Position numbers and translations under genes: made by a program
The notes under the pieces: model-generated
Database searches by the model: none
What the model was told of the DNA's origin: nothing
Seen by the model: only the letters and a program-made list of their open reading frames with translations
NCBI RefSeq assembly: GCF_964355755.1
Contig: NC_092674.1
Span: forward strand, 4,469,001-4,533,000
Direction of reading: 5' to 3'
Source: Antedon mediterranea
Lineage: Eukaryota; Echinodermata; Crinoidea; Comatulida; Antedonidae
DNA: 64,000 nucleotides
Shown: positions 23,501-35,500 of the stretch, piece after piece
Position numbering within the stretch: the stretch's first letter is position 1
Layout: each line of letters opens with the position of its first letter

Positions 23501-26500
23501 GTCAAATAATATCTAACTTGAAGACTGGACTTGCTGGCAAGGTGAGGAACGCTAAATAGTTGTTGTTTGTTTGAGTTCTTTTATTTATCAATGTTTTGAT
23601 ACCATTGCTTTGTGTTGCACAGTGTACTGTACAGTGTTCTCCCCATGACTGACATGGAGGAAAGCAAGGCAATCTAACAACAAAACACTGAGCTCACCTT
23701 GCCAAGATAGGGACTCATGACAGTCTTTTGATCTTATGTCTGGCTACGACAAATACCAACACTACTATGCGCATATTTCCTGCGACGTGCAGTGCCTGTT
23801 AAGGGGCGTGGAGCTGATTGTGTCTTAGCCACAGATAAACCCTTTGATATCCAGAGCTCAGCGTCCTGTTGTAAGATTCCCTTGGGGAAAGTATGTACCA
23901 CGCCACCTGGGCCCTATACTTTTATGTATAAATATTTTCCTTGTTTTGAGGAGAATGCTGTTGCTATTTAATGCATGATGCACTACATATTATTGTTAAT
24001 GTTTGCATCACCATCACATTAGGATAATATATCAGCTTTGTATATAGTTTTCCTTATACAGTAGAACCACCCAACAAGGTGTTCACTGCATAGAAATATC
24101 CCTAAACAATAGGGGCTAGTCATAGTGTTAAAAAATATATTGCCACGTTCATTTTACAAGTGTCCCCTTAATAGAGGTGTTCCCTGAATAGGAACATACA
24201 AATATACAAAATCACATTGTTCATCATTTTGTAATTAAATTTATCCTGTACAGTAAAAACCTCTATTAAAGGGACACCTTTAGGACCCAAACATGTGTCA
24301 TATATTGCCACATTATTTAAGAAAGTGTCCCCTTAATAGAGGTGTCCCCTGAATAGGGGTGTCCCAAAAGAGGGCTTCTACTATTTCTCTTTCATCTTTA
24401 TCATTTATTAATCCTTACCTCTCCATCCCTGACATTGTTTAACATGTGTTCATTTGATTAAATATAGAAACTCTTAAGTCTTGTCCACACTATCAAACTT
24501 TATATGACAAAAAAATGTGATGTGTGGACATATATAGACATGATGATGTTATATTACTACCATATTTGGGCATATCACTACCATATTTGGGCATATCACT
24601 ACCATATTTGGGCATATCACTACCATATTTGGGCATATCGCTACTATATTTGGTGTTTTTTTTACAACTTTTCTGTGCATGTGCACTCATTTGTATGTTT
24701 CATTATCAGACTGTCTAAATTTGTATATGTCCATCATAACATTCTAATCAGTATATCTGTAGACTAATAGTATCATCCTTATGTATAAAAATATAAAAAA
24801 TTTCAAACAATATAATACAGTACTAACAAATACAGTGTCAAAAATACTTACAAATACAGTGTCAAACATACTTACAAATACAGTGTCAAACAATAGCACT
24901 CAAAAGAAATCATCATTGTCCAAAAACTATAAACTATTTATCATAACTTATGTTCTTTAACAGTGATGTTGATAAAGATGACCCAGACTTGATAATTCAA
25001 CTTGATGTATTTGATGACCAAAAGCAACAAGATGATAATGAACTACAACATCCAGATGGAATTGATCTGAACAGCCCAGTTCATGTTTTCGATGCGGTGT
25101 TCAAAAAGGTAAATTTCTATTTCAACACAACACACACATTTTAATAGAGCTCTGTCTACACTATCAAACTTTATGTGACAAACACATGTGATGTGCCCAT
25201 AAATGGACCTGATGATGTCATATCACTACCATATTTGGGCATATCACTACCATATTTGGGCACATCACACTTTGTTTGATAGTGTTGACAGAGCTTTACA
25301 CAGGATAACTATGGCTAGAAGCTCCAATCTTGGTGTTCCGCTACCAGTGTAAGACAACGTAATTAGTTTAGTTTAATCCATTTAACTTTTACATGTCTAT
25401 AATTGTATCAATATGTTTTCTAGGTTTGTGAAACTCCACAGGCAGCCAGTCTTTTAGCAATTCTGCAGGATTTATTGCTGCTAGAGAGTGATAGTAAAGA
25501 TGCAGATGCCATTTGGAACCTTATAGAAGTACTGGTTACAAAAGCTGTACAAATGAACCAAGAAGAAATATTGAAAGTTTTCACAGAGAATAAAAACCAT
25601 GTGGTTGCCATGCTACCACCAAAGAAGGTTGTAAAGAAGCAAAAGATGGAAGATGGTAAATCAGCTGGAAGAAGACGATGTAAAGACGGGAGTACACAAA
25701 CTGATATGAAAGGGATCGAGTGTGAATTGGGACAAGTTCAAGGGTCAGATACTCACAGCCCTGCTGCTGCAGCTCCACCTCCACCCCCACCGCCGCCACC
25801 ACCACCTCCTGGTATGATACCACCGCTTCCAGGTCCAGGGATTCCACCACCACCCCCACCGCCTTTGCCAGGTGGGGGTATACCACCTCCACCGCCATTC
25901 CCTGGTGGTGGTATTCCACCACCACCACCTTTACCTGGTGCTGGTGTTCCCCCACCACCACCTTTCCCTGGTGGTGTTCCTCCTCCACCTCCGTTTCCTG
26001 GTGGAGGTGTCCCTCCACCACCTCCATTTCCAGGTGGCGGTGTACCACCCCCACCACCATTTCCTGGTGCTGGCCCTCCCCCACCTCCACCACCAGGTGG
26101 TTGGATAACACCAACAGCAGCCGCAACTACTCAAGCAGCTCCTCCTCAACCAAAGCCGAGTAAAAAGCTGAAAGTTGTCAATTGGGTGAAAATCAAGCCA
26201 ACTGAACTACAAAGACAAGCCACAGTATCTGAAAGTAAGTATGCAAATTATGTATAGAAACAGTGATTAAGCATAATTTAATCCTTGACATACTGTGCAG
26301 TTGAAATCACAGAACACAGATCATCTAATTGTAGCATTGTAACAGTGAGCCAATCAGGATTGTTATCATTGCCAAAGCAGTACCAATGCTAAGCCTCATA
26401 CAAGACTTAGTTTAGACAGGATGAATATATTATAGTGTTTTCTTTGCTAGATAGCAAACACAATACTTTTGTAGTACACACATCCACTGATCATCTGGGA

Positions 26501-29500
26501 GACCAGTCTTTGACTGAAGAGGTATGCACAGTTTAAATAAATAACAAATTCAAATTTTGTGACTTCTTTCAGAGAGCAATGTATGGATCAAAGTAAAAGA
26601 ACTAGAATCACCAATGACACCAGATTATGACATTCTGGAAGAACTATTTTGTCAGGCACCAAAAGTGGACAAGAAAAAGTCTGATGAAAAGAAAAAGAAA
26701 GAACCAACCGAGGTAGACCACCCACTACTTAACTTCTAAATCTCTGTCTACTATCAAACTAGTTTGACAAAAAAAAAAGTGTGATGTGCTCAAATATGGT
26801 AGTGGTATGACATCATCATGTCCATATATGGACACATCACATTTTGCTGTCACGCAAAGTTTGATAGTGTAGACAGAGCTTAAGGAATTGGTCTTTCGTT
26901 AAAGTTTTATTCCACTCCTTGATGTTGGGAGTTTAAATTTCTGTTGTGAACTCAATTGTTATTGAGTTTAGATGAGATTCTGAAGTATTATCTGTGGCTT
27001 CTAATGCTTTGTCATTATGTAATAAGATAATCCAAATACTTACAAGAAGAACTAGAAATCTAGATAATTAATTTTTTAATGTTTAAAGTTGAAAAAGTAT
27101 AACATGTTGAAGGAAAGGGGAATTTTTGTTGAATTTGTAGACATATATTTAAAGAAAAATTTTTTTTCTCTAGATTAATTTACTTGATGGTAAGCGCAGT
27201 TTGAATGTGAACATTTTCCTGAAGCAGTTCCGTAAGCCGAATGAAGTTATAGTCGGTATGATCAAGACGGGTGACAGTGGAAACATTGGTGCGGATAGAC
27301 TGAAAGCGCTTCATAAACTGCTTCCTGAAAAAGATGAGGTATGTAACATAGAAAGAACAAGAAAAAGCCACTTTGAGACTTTCTCAATACTGTTTATTTT
27401 CAACAATTTTACTGGCCAGTTTCTCTGCTTTTAAAATATATATTGATTGTGTATTAAATATCTAACTAATATCTATCTAAATGTCTAGCTGACTTTAATT
27501 TTCTTTCTTATAGTTGAATATGCTTAAGTCATTTGATGGTGATCGTAACAAGCTTGGTGCGGCAGAGAAATTCTTAATTCTTTTAGGAGAACTAAACAGG
27601 TACAAACTTGTTTCCCTTATTATGCTAGAAACCTCAGTGACAGGGTATATGACTTGTTATTGTTATATATATGTGTGTGTATACATTGTTGAAATAAATG
27701 ATTTGATTTGATTTGATTTGATTTATTTCGGCATCAGTACATAAAATATCACAGACATACAATTAAAATTGGCAAAATACTGTATTATATATATACAGTA
27801 TAAAAATACCAAAATAAAACAAGGATGCCAAGGATAACTCATAAAAGTCCTCTACGGACTTGTTTCCAATGAGGTCCTTTGAAAGAACAGCAAAAAAGAC
27901 AAACAATGCAACATATAAAAATTACAAAAAACAGCAAAAAAGGACAATCGAAAAAAGAAGAAGCGCTTATTAAATAGTTTCAAGAGCTAGTGAACTAATG
28001 AACAATATATTTTTATATGTAATTAAGCAAAATCCAAGTTACGGCTCAAACATATCTGGTTTTTTTTTTACATATTACAGTATTTATTTATGTTAATATT
28101 AATGGTATTAATTTTATTTTTCTAGTTATAAATTAAGAATTGAAGGAATGTTGTTGAAAGAGGAGTTTACTGAGAAGATGGACTACTTGAGGCCGTCTCT
28201 ACAGACCATTCAAAATGCATGTGATGGTGAGTCTTATACTTTTCAAAAGATCAGTAATGTAGTAAAGTTAATAAATTAATTATTTTTAATATCTTTTTTT
28301 ATTCTTTTCAGATATTCTCTGTAGTAAAACTCTTGAAGAATTTTTATTACTTATTCTGAACATTGGAAATTTCATGAATTGTGTAAGAGTCTTTTTAAAA
28401 AAAATTATATTGAAATATTTTGAAATTCTACTAGTACTAAAAAAACCAATGAGGTAAAGCCGAAGGCTAGAGGGCGTACTCAAGACTGAAAAGTGATTCC
28501 AACAGGAGGGGAACCAACAAGATGGCGGCCATAAATGTGTTCAAAAACATTATTTAATATAAAAAATAATAATCTAATATAATACATTAAGACCACATAA
28601 ATTACAACATATTCTTGTCAAAGCACAGTAAAGTTTTTATAAAATTAAATGTAATTATTGTTAATCGCAATAGAATGAATAATTTCTTGGTAATCTAGCA
28701 TTTTTTGTATACGAGGATCATATAGAATGCGTTCGTGTTTATATGCTTAACGCGCTGCGTTGCGTATCGTTCTCACGCAGATAGGCTCAACACAGGCGTA
28801 TCAGTGTGTACTGTGTAGGGCGTATCTGATTGGTCGATTGCAGCCGCCATCTTGTTGGTTCCCTCTCCATGGAGAATCACTTTTGAACTGCTATAACATA
28901 TATTCTTTGCTATCTAGCTATATAAAATCTTTGGAAAAAACATAACTTTGATATTATGGTATTTCTAACCTTTTAAACGTATTCCTTATTAATAGGGTGG
29001 TTATGCAGGTAACGCTGTTGGTTTTAAGGTCACCTCTTTGCTGAAACTAATCGATACAAAAGCAAATAAACCTAGAATGAATCTGATGCACTATATTGTA
29101 GAAAGAGCTGAACAACAGGATAAAACCATGCTGGATTTTCCAAATGAAATGGAAAGTTTACAAGAAGCTTGCAGGTAAAATGAGTTTGATGGGAGCAAAA
29201 TCTGATTTATAAGCTCTGTCTACACTATCAAACTTGTGTGACGTGCCCAAATATGGTAGTAATATGACATCATCGTGTCCATATATGGGCACATCACATT
29301 TTGTTGTAACATAAAATTTGATAGTGTAGACAGAGCCTAAGAAGAGCCAAATTGTAACAAATATTTCTCTGATTTGTGTAACTGAATCACCTCTTCAATT
29401 CTGTTATTGTAGATTATCTATTGATACACTGAAGGCTGATGTAACTCAGTTAGGTAGAAGTCTTGAGAAATTAGAAGAACAGATTTCAAAAGAAGAAGAT

Positions 29501-32500
29501 GAAATAAGAGAGCAGCTAAGTGCTTTTATTGAGGTAAGTACTAACATCTTTATTTCATTCTCATCTACGGGAGAATTATTACATTGTTTGATCTATTATA
29601 TTTGTAATTGAAAAATTCAATACAAAATCAGAAATTATTTATAGCATTCAGTATACAGTATTTATTCATTCAGTAAAATAATGTGGAGCTGTAGCTTTGT
29701 GGTTAATGTGCTTACCTTCCAATCCTAAGGTTCAGGGTTCAATCCTGATCCAGTGCCAGGGTTCAATTATGAGCTAGTGCAAGGGTTGTAACTTACGACT
29801 CGAACTACACTGCCTAATAATAATAATAATACCAGATTTATATAGCGCCCTTTTCATGAGTAATCATGCTCAAAGGCGCTTTACAAGCATTATTACCCCA
29901 GTATTTTTTGGGATCAAACACGTATGGAAACATACTCCCATAATGCAGCCGGTAACCAGCGCAGTTGTGTCTAGATCTAACTGGGTACCCATTTATACAC
30001 CTGGGTGGAGAGAGGCAACGTAAGTAAAGCATCTTGCCTACGGATACAAGCAATGCGGCGAGAGTTGGATTCGAACCTAGGTCTGACGATCGGTAGTCCA
30101 ACGTCCAACACACTGCGCCACACGCCCTCAAATGAGACTTGTACTGTATAAAATTATAAAATAGTTTATCCATCATGTAATTGTCAAGTTTAAGTTTTAT
30201 TAATATTTTTCTAGAAATCATTACAAGAGGTTAATGCATTAAAACAAGACATAGTCTGTATTGAAAAGCAGAGTGTGGAGTTATGTGATTTCTTTATGGA
30301 AGATCCAGGAAAGTTCAAATTGCAGGACTTTTTAGGAATCGTCAAGACCTTTGCAGAACGAATCAAACAATGTCAACAGGTAGGAAATCTGTCCTAGTAC
30401 TCCTCAACAGAAATTCTAAAATTCATCAATGCTTGTATTTCTTTTCTGTATTTAAATTAACTTTGTTAACAATTTTATTTTTATTGTTTTCCAAGGAAAA
30501 TGAAAAAAGACGTAAACTTGAAGAAAAACAAAAGAAAAGAGAAGAAGAAAAACAGAGAAGACTTCTAAGTGGTGAAGGAAAGAAAAAAGGAAAAATACCA
30601 ATTGTACCAGAAGAGGATGGGTGCATTGTTGACAATTTGTTAGCAGATATTAGAAAGGTATCATTTGTTTTTATCTTTCTTTATCCTCAGGGGAAAATTA
30701 TATAGCTTGGCTAATGAAGTATTCATAATTACAAAACATAACTTTACTAATTTTTACTTTATCCTAATGGAAAACAACGTTTCTTTTTATTTTTAGGGTT
30801 TCAAATTAAAACGACTTAGTCTCCAGGATGGTCAGGAATCTGTAAATACAAACAAGAGGTTGTCACTGAAAGATACTTTGTCACCCACCATCATCAAAAG
30901 AGGAATATTTAGTGAAGACTCACCAGATGCAAAAGAAAAAACCAAAGACGAACCAAAAGTAAATGGGTTAGATGTAGATCATCTTAGCAAGTTGAATGGA
31001 AAAGTAAAAGAGGATTCCTTAACAAGTAAAGATAAACCAAATCAAGAAGCGGTTGAGAAGTCAGATTTAGGTAGAATTCAAGAAAATCTTGAATTAAATA
31101 ACAAAGATACAAGAGCATCTGGAGAAGAAAGCAGCAAGTTGAAAGAGAACAAAGATTTGATAACCAAGAAAGACACAACTGAAGAATCAACAGTGCAACA
31201 AAATGGAGAAAGTCCCAATAAAGATGCAAGCAATAAATCAATTACAATAGCTGAACCAAATCAAAATGGAGTTGAAACCAATTCTTTAAAATCAAAAGAT
31301 GAAAAAGTTGAAGCACATGTAAAGCATGTAAAACCAGAACAATTAAAGACAGATTTGAATTCCACTGCAGAATCTGATGATTTATGTAATTATGATGTTA
31401 TTGATGTTGAGGAAATAAAGTTGTCAATACCATCTAACAAACAAACTCCTGATGAGGGAAATACACCTATACACACTAATGAGTACCATCATTCTAATGG
31501 TGTGGATGATGTCAGTGAAGTTATAGAAAGTCCTACTAAAGAAATAATTGAGGAAAAGTGGCCATTGCCAAATGGTGTTAAAATAGAAAACTCACAAAAA
31601 GACTCAAATACTGACACTGTATCAAATAATTGTGAGGAAAACAAACAAATACCAAAACCAGTTGAAACCAGTCTTGCTAAAACTGCTGTTGCTTCTGAAA
31701 CGCCACAGAAAGTTCAAGATTCGCAAATTAACCGGACAAGCATTCCAACTGAACTAGCCGTCAAAGATCAGAGGCCAGAATCTTCTGCATCGTCAACCTC
31801 AACAAATACAGTCATAGAAGTTTTACCAAAAAGTCCTCCTGTCAAAGAAGTCCCATCAACAGAATCTGCCAATAATAAAACTGTTGTCAATGTTGGACTT
31901 GGATATCGTAATACTAAAAGAAATCAAAGTAATGTGCAAAAGACCGAGGATGGTGGTGCGACTGAAAATGGTAGTGGAGAAGCTGAACAGTTTGATCCAT
32001 GGGTACAGAAAACTGAAAATGTCAATATCAAAAACAACCCTTCAAATATATCAACATTCAGAGGTGAGTGTTGGAACAAAATTAAAGGTGTTCTGTCATT
32101 CGATAACTGATACAAACACTTAGTCAAATATCTGCATTTCTTACACTTTCATGGTGTGTGGTTTTTGTTTTTGTTGTTTTTTTTTTGCATATGTATGCTT
32201 GCCACTTATAGCCATTGTGAAAATGTATAAATTTGCTGTATATATATTATCACATTTTCATTAAGTATAATGCAAGTCTCCTCCAATTCAAAACTTAAGA
32301 CCTCTAATTAGAATCTGTACTTACAGGATTGTAATATTGTACTGTGCTTCGATTATTAAACAACACTATTTGGTGACCAAACACAAATAAATTTAATGAG
32401 AGAGCAAGAAAATTAATATACTTTACATGACTTCTTCAACGCCAATGAGTATTGCATAAATATTCGCTCCTAAACATTGAATATATGTTGAAATGTATTT

Positions 32501-35500
32501 GGATTGAGGCTTGTAATTATACTTAAAAAGCTGGCATTTACTTTATCAACTTTTTATTTCAAATCAAGTTAACTTAAGCTCCGTCTACACTATCAAACTT
32601 TGGGATGTGCCCATATATGGACATAATGATGTCATAATCAATGCCATATTTAAGCACATCACTACCATATTTGGGCACATCACACTAGTTTGATAGTGTA
32701 GACAGAGCTTAATATTGCTTTCTGCATGCTTTATTCACTTGGTTATATATCACTATTATACACTCTGCTATAAATATAAAAAAACACTGCTTTTAAATTC
32801 AAGTTTGACAATGTAATATTTGTATATTCTTTTTGGTTTTCTTTTTCCTTTATCATTTGAAAATGTGAATGTGCATTTACTGATGTATGAATGACAAATA
32901 TAAAGCCTCATTCGCACTGAATTAAACTAATCGGTTCGTTTGTTGACTTAATATTGTTATTTAACATGTTTATCGGGAGAGTCACTTTCCAACTACAGTG
33001 CAAGCTCTCTGTTCTGAGTAGTAAAGTCACAAAAACAATTGACGAAAAATTCCAATACGAATGAGACTTTATACTAGTATAGTATTTCATTTATCATTCA
33101 ATAAAGTTTTCTTTTTATATATATCATACAAAATATATCTGTCATTATATATTCAATTTACTAAATGCTCATGCTGCAATTGCTTCAGTAATAAGACCTC
33201 TGATCTGTTACTAATACTACAATTACTGCAGTAATTTAGTGAAACCTTATTTATTTTGGATTCTCTTGTTTCGTCTATCACTGTATTAGCAAATTCATTG
33301 TTAATCATGATTTTATATACTTCTTATTTATTAAATATTATTACGCTATTGTGTTTTCCTCCGAAATTTCGTAAACATTTAATATAAACCATTTAAAATG
33401 AATGAATTTACTTAAATAATTTGAAGCAACCGTTTTAATGACGTCACAAATTTTTGATATTCCACCCAACATTTAGTTTCCATGTAAATTTGTCTCCATG
33501 CTTTTCAATTTAAAATCTTCATAATCGGTTGGTTTATTTTTAATGTTGTACTTTGTTCTTCTGTACAGATTCTTTATTCAATTAAATACTAAAATCAGAA
33601 GAAAAAAAATTAAGTTCCAATTATAGTATTAATTGTACAAAGATGTGTATTGTGTATTTTTAGATGCACTGTGTTGCTATTAGAAAATGTATATACTTTT
33701 GCATGGTTTTATTTTATATTCTTTTTCGTATTCAATAGTGTTAATATTTACTGTGCATTTAATTCACTGTACTGTATCTCGTGATTGGCATATGGCATGA
33801 TTGAGTGATCCAGTATCACAGGAAAATTCTATAATACAGTGTTACATATGTATCACATGTGATGTCTGTATCATAGGCACATTCTATAATACAGTGTCAA
33901 TATCTATCACATTACACCTGTAATATTCTTAGGTTAGGTGTATGGCCTATGATACAGGCGTGACACGTGCTACCTATGTGACACTGTATAATAGAATTTA
34001 TCTTTGATACTGAAAATACAATACAATACAGCGAATCAGCTATTTGAATTTCTGTTTCCTAATTTGGTTCCTTTTAGTTGTAATTTTAGTCTTTTATATA
34101 TAGATATTTTTTATATAGTTTAGGTGAATTGTATTTTTAAAACTTAATTAGAGAAATGTTTAAAGATACGTTGAACGTTTCTTTAACACATTGTATTTTT
34201 CATATTATTCGTGGTTCCCACTATAGCGACGCAACAATTATCGGAAGAGCATTTCTTACGTTGCGTAGGTTACGTTGCGTCGCTAGTGGGAACCACGCTT
34301 TAGGACGCAATGTATCATTATTACTATTTTTTATTTTGCTCTTAATACAGTTTTAATAATAAACGATTCCTTCCCTTACTTTTTAATTTCCATTGTTCTT
34401 ATTTTAACTGCAATTTACTAATTAAATCTAAATAGGAAATTCTAATCAATATAATTTTCGAGTATTCACTGACCCGATTCCCAGTGTTACGGTATATCTC
34501 CATCTTCACAGGAAGACTTGATAATACAGCATGTGCGTCATGCTGTATTATCAGGCTCCTTTTTAGTGCTTGTAAAGGTTACATGCAATCTGGCCATTGG
34601 CCGCAAGTTGTTACATATTGCTACATTGATTTTTTTTGTTTAATATAAGTGTTTAGGTTATGGTGGTACTAGGCGATATATGTAAAATACACGTGATTCT
34701 GCATTACCGAATGTTCCTATGATACTTGAGAAATCTAGATAATTGAGTGCACTGTCGGTCCCACTAAACACCACACGCTACCACACTCGCACCGGTACCA
34801 CCAGGGAGGTATACCTCCTTGGTACCACACAGCAATAATAGTGATGTAGTACCACACATGTCCCTACTGTATGTTAGTACGCTAATGCCAATGAACTCTT
34901 TAAAAGAGAATATTTTTAGGGTTAGGTGCAGCAGGGATCACTCTTCCCTGGGTTCAGTTATATCTAAAGCTTGGTTCCCACTAGAACGTAACGCAAGGAC
35001 GTAAACGCAACGCAAGCGTTTTAACCAATGACAAGCGAAGTTATAGCCAGTTAGCAATCACAAGCGAATAAGCCATCGCTTGTGATTGGTCAATTCATTT
35101 GCGTTGCGTTACGTCCTTGCGTTGCGTCGCTAGTGGGAACCACGCTTAAGTGTTGGTTATTTAGGGTTGAATACACGTATAAGTGCATTACGGTAACGTC
35201 TAGAGTTGGTAGTGTTATAGTGTGACGTGTGGTGTTTAGGATCCTTCACAGATTGTGAAATGGTTTTGTGTTTATAACTTGCTGGTTCAGGTTTTCCATT
35301 TTCGTGTATTGTTTGTTTGTTTATTGTTTGTTAATAAGCATCTATGGGCTGTATTCACAAATCACACTTAAGTGCGTTATTTCCCCTAATAAATCATCAC
35401 AATCAATAGATAATTCAGTATTCACCCAGAGTGGGGATGATGAGTATACGATGCCACAGTCAATTAAAAGTATAATGTTATTAGGATAGGGTTGTAATTA

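Noticed and set aside
25581-26149. Minus-strand and alternative-frame ORFs over the formin FH1 region
   Set aside because: They mirror the proline-repeat coding sequence on the plus strand and have no independent signals.
30984-31241. Minus-strand ORF opposite formin exon 15
   Set aside because: Shadow of the low-complexity coding exon.
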